Below, piece by piece: positions 26,130-33,563 of a stretch of DNA of 64,000 bases (position 1 is the stretch's first letter; every line of letters begins with the position of its first letter). Below the pieces are notes generated by a model. The model was not told the origin of the DNA. It saw only the letters and a program-made list of their open reading frames with translations, and did not search any database. Source of the DNA: Pseudomonadota bacterium (GTDB lineage Bacteria > Pseudomonadota > Alphaproteobacteria > Dongiales > Dongiaceae); NCBI GenBank assembly GCA_016183985.1, contig JACPDN010000002.1, positions 62,001 through 126,000 on the forward strand. The letters are read 5' to 3'. The position numbers and the translations under genes are program-made.

Positions 26130-26143
26130 CCTGTATATACAGG
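26130..26143. promoter_or_regulatory. Operator-like 14-base palindrome
   Basis: CCTGTATATACAGG is a perfect palindrome 17 bases before the start of the ammonia-lyase-family gene. It resembles GntR- or LysR-type operators. Alphaproteobacterial LexA sites are direct GTTC repeats, so it is unlikely to be an SOS box. Confidence 0.5.
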
Positions 26144-26159
26144 TATAGCTAAGATACGG

Positions 26160-27683
26160 ATGGTGACGGCGATGGACAGGATCGAACGCAAGGCGGCGGC
26201 GCTCGGCTACCGCCAGTTGGTGGCCGTGGCGAAGGGCGAGGCGGAACTCGCGATCGGGCCGGAGGCCATGGCCCAGCTGCAGAACGGCCGCGCCATCGTC
26301 GAAAAGATCATCGCCAGCGGCGAGCGCGCCTATGGCATCAGTACCGGGCTCGGCGCCTTGAGCGAGATCGTCCTTACCGGCGCGCAGCAGACGGAATTGT
26401 CGCGCAACACACTGATGAGCCATGCCTGCGGCATCGGCGCGCCGCTTTCCGAGGCTGCGACGCGCGCCATCATGGCCTCGCTGGTCAACGATCTTAGCCA
26501 TGGGAAGTCGGGCGTCAGCCCCGCCGTGGTACTGCAACTCGTGGCCCTCCTCAATCACAAGATCACACCGGTCGTACCGTCGCAAGGATCGGTCGGCTAT
26601 ATCGTGCATGGGGCGCATATCGGCCTCGCCCTGATCGGCATGGGCGACGTCATCATGGGTGGGCGCCGCATGTCGGCGGCGGAGGCCCTGGCCACGGCCG
26701 GGCTGACGCCGGTCGTGCTCGGCGCCAAGGACGGGCTGTGCCTGGTCAATGGCACGCGCTGCCTCACCGGTCTTGCCTGCCTCGCTCTGGCGGAAGCGGA
26801 GCCGATCGCCGATTGGGCCGATGTGACGGGCGCGCTGAGCTTCGAAGCGCTGAAGGGCCAGATCGCCGCCTATGACGAAGCCGTCCTCGCGCTGAAGCCG
26901 CATCCGGGGCTCCTCCATGTCGGCAGGCGCCTGCGGGCGCTTCTGGCGGACAGCGAAATGGTCGCGAAACATCAGGGCTTTCGTACCCAGGACGCGCTGT
27001 CGATCCGCTCGATCCCGCAGATACATGGCGCCACGCGCGATCAGATCGACCATGTGCGCAGACAGATCGAGATCGAGCTGGGTTCGGCCACCGATAATCC
27101 GCTGGTGATCGGCACGCCGGATGACTACCGGGTCATTTCCAATGCCCACCCCCATGGTCAGTCGCTCGGCATGGCGATGGATTTGCTGGGGCTGGCAATC
27201 GCCGAACTGGGATCGGTCGCGGAGCGCCGCCTTGATCGGCTCATCAACCCCGCGGTGAGCACCTTGCCAGCCTTCCTGGTGCAGGAGGGTGGTGTCAATT
27301 CCGGCATGATGATCGCGCAATATGCGGCGGCGTCGCTGGCGGCGGAAAACAAGCTGCTCGCTCAGCCGATGGTGAGCGATAACTATATCACCTCCGCCCA
27401 GCAGGAAGACCATTTGAGCCTCGGCACGCCGGCTGCGCTCAAATGCCTGTCGATCATCGACAACACGCGGCACATCCTTGCCATCGAATATCTGTTGGCA
27501 GCCCAAGCCATGGAATTCTATCCGGACCTCAAACGCGGGCGGGGAACCGAGGCCGCTTACGCAGCCCTGCGCCGCGAAATCCCGCCTTATGCCAAGGACC
27601 GTTTTCTGTCGCCAGATATCGCTTTGGTGGCACAACGCATGGCGCAAGGCGATTGGGCCCGGGCGATCGCCGCCGCGCTTTAG
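26160..27683 (+). CDS. Histidine/phenylalanine ammonia-lyase-family protein lacking the MIO triad
   Basis: A protein of 507 residues covering the whole HAL/PAL fold. YGISTGLG (Tyr58), LVNGTR (Asn197), Gln277, Arg283 and QQEDH (Glu416) align with the known active site. Where HAL enzymes read GSVGASGDLAPLAH, this protein reads GSVGYIVHGAH (residues 143-153). The Ala-Ser-Gly that cyclises into the MIO electrophile is gone and three residues are deleted. The Tyr at HAL position 280 is Leu. The frame is intact, so it is not simply decayed. It follows the LysR gene by 116 bases. It may be a pseudoenzyme or catalyse non-MIO chemistry. Confidence 0.85.
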   Translation: MVTAMDRIERKAAALGYRQLVAVAKGEAELAIGPEAMAQLQNGRAIVEKIIASGERAYGISTGLGALSEIVLTGAQQTELSRNTLMSHACGIGAPLSEAATRAIMASLVNDLSHGKSGVSPAVVLQLVALLNHKITPVVPSQGSVGYIVHGAHIGLALIGMGDVIMGGRRMSAAEALATAGLTPVVLGAKDGLCLVNGTRCLTGLACLALAEAEPIADWADVTGALSFEALKGQIAAYDEAVLALKPHPGLLHVGRRLRALLADSEMVAKHQGFRTQDALSIRSIPQIHGATRDQIDHVRRQIEIELGSATDNPLVIGTPDDYRVISNAHPHGQSLGMAMDLLGLAIAELGSVAERRLDRLINPAVSTLPAFLVQEGGVNSGMMIAQYAAASLAAENKLLAQPMVSDNYITSAQQEDHLSLGTPAALKCLSIIDNTRHILAIEYLLAAQAMEFYPDLKRGRGTEAAYAALRREIPPYAKDRFLSPDIALVAQRMAQGDWARAIAAAL

Positions 27684-27850
27684 AAAAATTATCACGCAGG
27701 ATTTTCGGAAGCCGAGCGTGCTACAGAGGCATTGCTCGCAATCAGCGACAGCTAGCCAGTCGAGGATCCACCCGCGGTCTTCCAGCAATTCTGTCTTGCG
27801 ATCAATGAGTTGGGCTAGGGCCTAACCAGGATCCACGACGCCGGAAGACC

Positions 27851-29140
27851 ATGACCATCGCTCCAGATACCCGCACTCATCGTGCCGGCGCTGCAACGCC
27901 CTTGCGCGCTGAGCCACCGCAGACGACCGCAACTCCCTTTGCGCCTGCCGCCAGGCCGGCATCGTTGCGCCGTAGGCGTTCGCGTTGGCCTTGGGCGCTC
28001 GGTATCCTGGTACTGACAGTGATCGCCGGCGCCATGACCTGGCAGCTGACGCGCACCGAAGCCAGTGCCGGCAATCAGTATGTGCTGGCGGATGTCGAGA
28101 TCGGCAATATCGAGGATACGGTCTCGGCGGTGGGTGAAATCCAGCCGCGCGACTATGTCGACGTCGGCGCGCAGGTCTCCGGCCAGATCATCGCCCTCAA
28201 CGTGGCGGTCGGTGATCGGGTCGAGAAAGGTGCCCTGCTGGCCGAGCTGGATGCCTCGGTGCTGAAGTCGCAGGTTGCTGCCAATCAGGCGCAGCTCCTC
28301 AATCTGCGGGCGCAGCTCGAAGAGCGCCAGGCGCAGCTGCAATTGGCCAATGAGCAGTACAAACGCGAAGCCGGGCTGATGGCGCAGGATGCGACCAGCC
28401 AGGACGCGCTTGATACGGCGGCCGCCAATCTCCGTGCCGCCAAGGCACAGATCGCCTCGATCAAGGCCCAGATCCAGCAGACGCAATCCGAGCTCGAGGG
28501 CGACGAAGCCAATCTCGGCTACACCCGCATCTACGCGCCGATGTCGGGCACCGTGGTGACACTGGATGCGCGGCTCGGCCAGACACTCAACGCCAATCAA
28601 TCGGCACCGATCCTGATGCGCATCGCCGATCTCAACACCATGACGGTGGAAGCGCAGGTGTCGGAAGCCGATATTTCGCGCCTGGCACTTGGCATGACCG
28701 CCAATTTCACGACGCTCGGCCAGTCCGACCGGCGCTGGAGCGGCGAGTTGCGCCAGATCCTCCCCAGCCCGGAAGAGGTCAATGGGGTCATCCTCTATGA
28801 CGCCTTGTTCGACGTCGCCAATCCGGATGGGCGGCTGATGACCCAGATGAGCGCCCAGGTCACTTTCATGGTGGCCGAGGCGAAGAATGCGGTGACGGTG
28901 CCGAGCGCCGCCTTGCGTCCGGCGGCCGACAAATCGGCGCCAGCGGGCAGCTATCAGGTATTGCTGGCCCAAGCCGATGGCAGCTTCATGCCGCGCAGCA
29001 TTGTGGTCGGCGTCAAGAATCGCAATGTCGCCGAGGTGAAGGATGGTCTCAAGGCCGGGGACCGGGTTGTGGTGGGCGAGCGCAGCGCCAATGCGCTTGC
29101 CGGCGGTAGCAATCGGGGTGGTCTCCGGGGCTTCCCATGA
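27851..29140 (+). CDS. MacA-type periplasmic adaptor subunit
   Basis: A protein of 429 residues. A disordered cytoplasmic N-terminus precedes a single membrane anchor (residues about 47-66, after RRRRSRWPW). Then come the first lipoyl half ([19 protein letters not shown]), a long coiled-coil hairpin (about 130-215, rich in Gln and Ala), the second lipoyl half ([13 protein letters not shown]) and the beta-barrel and membrane-proximal domains. It links the MacB-type pump to the outer-membrane channel for export of a macrolide-, siderophore- or lipid-like substrate. It overlaps the macB-like gene by four bases. Confidence 0.9.
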   Translation: MTIAPDTRTHRAGAATPLRAEPPQTTATPFAPAARPASLRRRRSRWPWALGILVLTVIAGAMTWQLTRTEASAGNQYVLADVEIGNIEDTVSAVGEIQPRDYVDVGAQVSGQIIALNVAVGDRVEKGALLAELDASVLKSQVAANQAQLLNLRAQLEERQAQLQLANEQYKREAGLMAQDATSQDALDTAAANLRAAKAQIASIKAQIQQTQSELEGDEANLGYTRIYAPMSGTVVTLDARLGQTLNANQSAPILMRIADLNTMTVEAQVSEADISRLALGMTANFTTLGQSDRRWSGELRQILPSPEEVNGVILYDALFDVANPDGRLMTQMSAQVTFMVAEAKNAVTVPSAALRPAADKSAPAGSYQVLLAQADGSFMPRSIVVGVKNRNVAEVKDGLKAGDRVVVGERSANALAGGSNRGGLRGFP

Positions 29141-31134
29141 ACCTCGCCGTTTCCCGCGGCGGTTTGCCGGAGACGCCCGGCGCGGGTCAGCCGCTCATCG
29201 ATCTTCATGACGTCCGCAAGACATATATCACCGGCGGCGGCTATGCGGTCGAGGTGCTGCATGGCATCTCATTGAGCATCCATCAAGGCGAGTTCGTCGC
29301 CATCATGGGTGCTTCCGGCTCCGGCAAATCGACCTTGATGAATATCCTCGGTTGCTTGGATACGCCGACCGGCGGCCACTATTTCTTCGGCGGGCAGGAT
29401 ACGGCGGAACTGGTGCGCGATCAGCTCGCGGAATTGCGGCGCGACGCGTTCGGCTTCGTGTTCCAAAGCTATAACCTCATCGCCACGGCGACGGCCCTCG
29501 AAAATGTCGAAATCCCGGGCATCTATGCCGGAATGGGCCTTCATGACCGGCATGAACGCGCTGAAATGCTGCTCAGCGGCTTGGGGCTCGAGGAGCGGCT
29601 CGACCATCGCCCCAGCCAGCTTTCCGGCGGCCAGCAACAGCGCGTCTCCATTGCCCGCGCGCTGATGAATGGCGGGCGCATCATCCTCGCCGACGAGCCC
29701 ACTGGCGCGCTCGACAGCCGCAGCGGCGCCGACGTCATGGCGCTTTTGCGCCAGCTTGCCGATGCGGGCCATACCATCATCCTCGTCACCCATGATTCTA
29801 ACGTGGCGGCACATGCCGATCGGCTGATCGAAATCGCCGACGGCCTTATCTCGTCAGACAGCGGCTCGCATCTGCATATGGCACCGGCCGTGTCGTCGAA
29901 AGATTTTGCGCTTACCAATGACGGCCGTATCGGCGTTGTCGGCGATGCGTTCGAGGCGGCAAAAATGGCCTTGCGCGCCTTGCGCCGAAATCTCTTCCGC
30001 ACCGTGTTGACGCTTCTTGGCATCGTTATCGGCGTGGGCTCGGTCGTCGCCATGCTGGCGGTGGGCGAGGGTGCCAGCAAGGACGTGATGGCCCGCATCA
30101 ACGCCATGGGAAGCAACCAGCTGGTCATTCGCCCTGGCATGCCCAATCAGCGCGGTCCCTCCGCAGCAGGCGTCACGTCGCTCGTCGCCGAAGATGCGAC
30201 GGCGATCGAAGGGCTCGCCCATGTCCGTGCGGCCGTGCCGGAGAAAAGTGCCAATTTCACTCTGCGCTATGGCAACAGCGATTACGCGACCCAGGTCACA
30301 GGTACCACGGACGGCCTGCCAATATTACGCGATTGGGGGATTGCCAGCGGCGCCTTCTTCTCTGACGAGGATACGGAAGCCTTGGCGGCTGTCGTCGTTC
30401 TAGGACAAACGGTCGTGCAGAATCTCTTTCCGGTCGGCGTCGATCCGATCGGCAAGGTCGTTCTGATCGGGAGTATTCCATTCGAGGTCATCGGCGTGAT
30501 GGCACCGAAGGGTGCTGCCTCGTTCGGTCAGGACATGGATGACAACGTTTTCGTGCCGCTCAGCACCGCCAATCTCCGTCTGTTCGGAACCACGAACCTG
30601 CGCTCCATCACGGTGGCCGTTTCCGACGAGACACTGATGAATGACGTGCAGTCGAAGATCACAACACTGCTGATCGATCGCCATCGGCTGGAGGACTTCC
30701 AGATCCGCAATATGGCGGCGATCATCGAGGCGGCATCGCAGACCGCCGGCACCATGACCGTGCTGCTGGGATCGATTGCCGCAATCTCTTTGCTGGTCGG
30801 TGGCATCGGTGTCATGAACATCATGCTGGTCTCGGTCACCGAGCGGACGCGCGAGATCGGCATCCGTATGGCGACGGGCGCCCGCACGCGCAACATCCTG
30901 CAGCAATTCCTGGTCGAGGCCGTGATCGTCTCGGCGCTCGGTGGGCTGATCGGCGTCGGCATTGGTGTCGCCTCGGCGCTCATCATCGGCGCCTTTGGCA
31001 CCTCGATCCAGTTTTCGATCCCGACCATTTTCTTGGCCTTTGCCTGCGCGGCGGCGGTGGGGCTGATCTTCGGTCTCGCGCCGGCCGTGAAGGCAGCGCG
31101 CATGAATCCTGTGACCGCACTCGCCAGTGAATGA
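29137..31134 (+). CDS. MacB-type ABC transporter, ATPase-permease fusion
   Basis: A protein of 665 residues. Residues about 20-245 form the ABC domain: Walker [10 protein letters not shown], signature [15 protein letters not shown] and Walker [14 protein letters not shown] first membrane helix near residue 290 leads to a large periplasmic MacB domain, and three C-terminal helices follow ([20 protein letters not shown], then [16 protein letters not shown]). This is the mechanotransmission type of exporter. The adaptor and the outer-membrane factor flank it, so the tripartite system is complete. Confidence 0.93.
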   Translation: MNLAVSRGGLPETPGAGQPLIDLHDVRKTYITGGGYAVEVLHGISLSIHQGEFVAIMGASGSGKSTLMNILGCLDTPTGGHYFFGGQDTAELVRDQLAELRRDAFGFVFQSYNLIATATALENVEIPGIYAGMGLHDRHERAEMLLSGLGLEERLDHRPSQLSGGQQQRVSIARALMNGGRIILADEPTGALDSRSGADVMALLRQLADAGHTIILVTHDSNVAAHADRLIEIADGLISSDSGSHLHMAPAVSSKDFALTNDGRIGVVGDAFEAAKMALRALRRNLFRTVLTLLGIVIGVGSVVAMLAVGEGASKDVMARINAMGSNQLVIRPGMPNQRGPSAAGVTSLVAEDATAIEGLAHVRAAVPEKSANFTLRYGNSDYATQVTGTTDGLPILRDWGIASGAFFSDEDTEALAAVVVLGQTVVQNLFPVGVDPIGKVVLIGSIPFEVIGVMAPKGAASFGQDMDDNVFVPLSTANLRLFGTTNLRSITVAVSDETLMNDVQSKITTLLIDRHRLEDFQIRNMAAIIEAASQTAGTMTVLLGSIAAISLLVGGIGVMNIMLVSVTERTREIGIRMATGARTRNILQQFLVEAVIVSALGGLIGVGIGVASALIIGAFGTSIQFSIPTIFLAFACAAAVGLIFGLAPAVKAARMNPVTALASE

Positions 31135-31172
31135 ACTTGGTGTGAATGAACTTGGTGTGAATGAACTTGATT
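31128..31172. repeat. 15-bp tandem repeat at the macB/outer-membrane-factor junction
   Basis: Three consecutive units of TGAATGAACTTGGTG at 31128, 31143 and 31158 (the last ends GATT). Each contains an ATG. Units 1 and 2 read Met-Asn-Leu-Val-stop, and only the third opens into the outer-membrane factor. Replication slippage would change the number of stop-start pairs between macB and the channel gene. Confidence 0.7.
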
Positions 31173-32642
31173 CGAATGAGTATCCCCATGCGTGACGCTC
31201 CCATTCTCCTTTTCTTGCTGGCCTTCCTCTCGGGCTGCGACCTCCTTGCCGAGCCGACGCAACCCGACATCAAGGCCCCCACTGCGTGGGCGGAACCCAT
31301 TCCCGCCGCTGCCGATGTCTGGCCGGCCGCGGATTGGTGGCACGGCTTCAAAAGCAATGAGCTTGATGGACTGGTCGCTGCGGCCAAGGCCGACAATCTC
31401 GATATCGGCATGGCGGCGGCGCGCGTCGAACAGGCCGAGGCGCAGATGCGCTCCGCCAGTTCCAGCCTGTGGCCGCAGCTCAGCCTCGGTTTCGATGCCT
31501 CGCGCCGCGGACCGCTCGACGCCGATGCGGCAGCGAAGGATAGCCAGTCGGGTACCGGCGGATCTGGCAGCAGCAATGGCAGCGGGTCCAGCGCGTCGAT
31601 GGACCAAAATTCCTTCGGCCTCTCTTTGTCGGCGTCATATGAAGTCGATTTCTGGGGCCGCAATCGTTCGCAACGCAATGCAGCGCAGGAAACCTTGCGG
31701 GCCAGCGTGTTCGATCAGCAGACCGTGGCGCTGACGGCGACGACCTCGGTTGCCACGACCTACCTGCAGATTCTCTCGCTCCGCGACCGGATCGCGATTG
31801 CCGATAACAATCTGGCCAATGCGCGCGATGTGTTGAACGTTGTGACGGCAAAGGCGACTCTCGGCGCCGTCTCGCCGGCCGACCTCGCGCAGCAGACCGG
31901 CGTCGTCGCGGCGCAGGAAGCAGCATTGGCACCGCTCCAGCAGCAGGAGCGCGAGAACATCTATGCGCTGGCCATTCTACTGGGGCGCAACCCCGAAGAC
32001 CTTGCCATCAAGGCGCATTCACTGGACACGCTTGCGGTACCGCCTTTGGCCACCGGGCTGCCATCGGAATTGCTGACCCGCCGCCCGGACATCGCCAAGG
32101 CCGAGGCCGATCTTGCGGGTGCCGATGCCAATGTGGTGGCGGCGCGCGCGGCGATGCTGCCGACCGTCAACCTTTCTGGTGCCCTCAGCCTGGAGACGGC
32201 GGTGCTGTCGACCCTGTTCGGTCCGGCGGGGGCAGCCTATAGCGTTGCCGGCAGTGTCATGCAGACGATCTTCGATGGCGGCAAATTGGCGGCGGATGCC
32301 GACATTGCCGAAGCGCAGCGGAAGGAGCTGGTCTTGAGCTATCGCAGCGTCATCATCACGGCCTTCTCCGAGGTGGAGAATGCGCTCGTCGCCATTCGCG
32401 TGCTCGATCGTCAATACGCGCTGCAGAAGGTCCAGGTGGAACAGGCCGACAAGGCATTCCGCATCGTCAGCGCCCGCTACAAGGGTGGCAGCGATGATCT
32501 CATTACGCTGCTCGACGCGCAGCGTACGCTGTTCGACGCGCAGGATGCACTGGGTCAGCTGCGGCTGCAGCAACTGCAAGCCATCGTGACGCTCTACAAA
32601 GCCCTGGGCGGCGGCTGGCAGCAGCCGCAGCCTTCTGCCTGA
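31161..32642 (+). CDS. Outer-membrane efflux lipoprotein (OprM/NodT family)
   Basis: A protein of 493 residues from the ATG at 31161. The ATG at 31188 is an equally good start and gives a compact lipoprotein signal with lipobox LSGC. The body has the TolC duplicated helical-barrel pattern: ARVEQAEAQMRSASSSLWPQ, SYEVDFWGRNRSQRNAAQE and RRPDIAKAEADLAGADANV. A Gly-Ser-rich insert lies near residues 130-145. It forms the outer-membrane duct for the MacAB-type pump. Confidence 0.9.
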   Translation: MNLIRMSIPMRDAPILLFLLAFLSGCDLLAEPTQPDIKAPTAWAEPIPAAADVWPAADWWHGFKSNELDGLVAAAKADNLDIGMAAARVEQAEAQMRSASSSLWPQLSLGFDASRRGPLDADAAAKDSQSGTGGSGSSNGSGSSASMDQNSFGLSLSASYEVDFWGRNRSQRNAAQETLRASVFDQQTVALTATTSVATTYLQILSLRDRIAIADNNLANARDVLNVVTAKATLGAVSPADLAQQTGVVAAQEAALAPLQQQERENIYALAILLGRNPEDLAIKAHSLDTLAVPPLATGLPSELLTRRPDIAKAEADLAGADANVVAARAAMLPTVNLSGALSLETAVLSTLFGPAGAAYSVAGSVMQTIFDGGKLAADADIAEAQRKELVLSYRSVIITAFSEVENALVAIRVLDRQYALQKVQVEQADKAFRIVSARYKGGSDDLITLLDAQRTLFDAQDALGQLRLQQLQAIVTLYKALGGGWQQPQPSA

Positions 32643-32674
32643 ATATCCTTCTGGTGTGACAGGGGCGGAAATTA

Positions 32675-32699
32675 ATTGCGACTAAGTATCATTCGCGAT
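32675..32699. promoter_or_regulatory. Possible Fur-like site upstream of the sigma factor gene
   Basis: On the minus strand this reads ATCGCGAATGATACTT then AGTCGCAAT, sharing the GCGAATGA core with the stronger boxes at 33498-33516 and 38132-38150. It is a weaker dyad with wider spacing and lies about 50 bases before the start codon. Confidence 0.35.
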
Positions 32700-32745
32700 A
32701 ACTTGCCGGCTGGCTTCTTATTATTCATGTGTCCAACCGCCGCCG

Positions 32746-33270
32746 ATGATCAATGCCGATGCGCTCTTTCGCAGCTGCGCCAGGGACTTACGTCGGTTCT
32801 TGCGACGTCGCGTGGCGAGTCCGGAGATCGCCGCGGATCTGGCGCAGGAGGCCTTTTTCCGGCTGTTGCGCAGCGGTCAGGCGCCGGGAAATCCGACCGG
32901 CGTGGCGCGCGATGCCCGGGCCTATCTCTTCAGCATCGCCGCCAATCTGGCGCTCGATCACCGCCGCCAGTTGCGGCGCCAGCAGACGGATGCGGTCGAG
33001 CTCGAAGCGATTGCAGCCTTGCCTGACCCACGGCCCTCGGCTGAGCGGGCCAGCCTCTCGCGCGAGGAATTGCGCATCCTTGCCGAAGCTGTCGCCAGTC
33101 TGCCGCCGCGGGGCCGGCAGATCTTCCTCATGCACAAGGTCGAAGGCCTGAGCTATGCCGAGATCGCCCGAAGGCTGGGCATCGCCAAGAATACCGTGAT
33201 CGTCCATATGGTGCGCTCGCTGGCGCATTGCCGTCGGGCGATTGCGGCGCATCGCGACGAGAACGATTGA
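32746..33270 (+). CDS. ECF sigma factor, FecI-like
   Basis: A protein of 174 residues with sigma region 2 (LRRFLRRRVASPEIAADLAQE, then ARAYLFSIAANLALDHRR) and region 4 (LPPRGRQIFLMHKVEGLSYA, then EIARRLGIAKNTVIVHMVRSL). This is the iron-starvation FecI group, which directs transcription of TonB-dependent receptors when a signal passes through a FecR anti-sigma protein. Here the receptor follows, but no FecR gene is present between them. Confidence 0.9.
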   Translation: MINADALFRSCARDLRRFLRRRVASPEIAADLAQEAFFRLLRSGQAPGNPTGVARDARAYLFSIAANLALDHRRQLRRQQTDAVELEAIAALPDPRPSAERASLSREELRILAEAVASLPPRGRQIFLMHKVEGLSYAEIARRLGIAKNTVIVHMVRSLAHCRRAIAAHRDEND

Positions 33271-33563
33271 CGGGCCTCCGCCCGCGGCTCGACCGCCGGC
33301 CGGTCGTGGGCATTTTAACCTTGCCGAGGCGGACGCTGCACTGACCGCCCTCAGGCTGCCTTGTCATTGAAATTGCTTAACTTTGATAGATCATTGGCGG
33401 TTCCTTTTGCTGTATGTCAAATGCTTGGCTGCAGAAAAAGATTCCCAACGCCAGTAATGGTCAAACCAATCCGCGTCGTCCTAGGGAACGAGATGCAAAT
33501 GCGAATGACTTGCATTTGTGAGTTTCCGCCGGTAACACCGGCGCATGATGGGGCGGATGGAAA
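33271..33563. other. Gap where a fecR gene would normally lie
   Basis: No gene-sized frame is present. A short frame that includes GHFNLAEADAALTALRLP (about 33308-33361) faintly resembles the C-terminal part of FecR proteins (GxFxxxDxxxALxxL), without a start or membrane helix. It may be a relic, but the match is weak. The right end carries the Fur-like box upstream of the receptor. Confidence 0.3.
33498..33516 (+). promoter_or_regulatory. Fur-like box upstream of the TonB-dependent receptor gene
   Basis: AATGCGAATGACTTGCATT is a 19-base dyad embedded in a longer inverted repeat (CAAATGC ... GCATTTG). It lies 48 bases before the receptor start. The pattern fits alphaproteobacterial Fur/Mur operators. 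Confidence 0.55.

Noticed and set aside
26130-26143. LexA/SOS box (CTGT ... ACAG)
   Set aside because: The spacing is four rather than eight bases, and alphaproteobacterial LexA recognises GTTC direct repeats.
25911-27788. A 625-codon minus-strand frame
   Set aside because: It is a shadow of the ammonia-lyase-family and LysR genes and has no recognisable domain.
33271-33563. A degraded fecR pseudogene
   Set aside because: Only about 18 residues resemble the FecR C-terminus; there is no start, membrane helix or N-terminal domain, so it is not called as a feature of that type.
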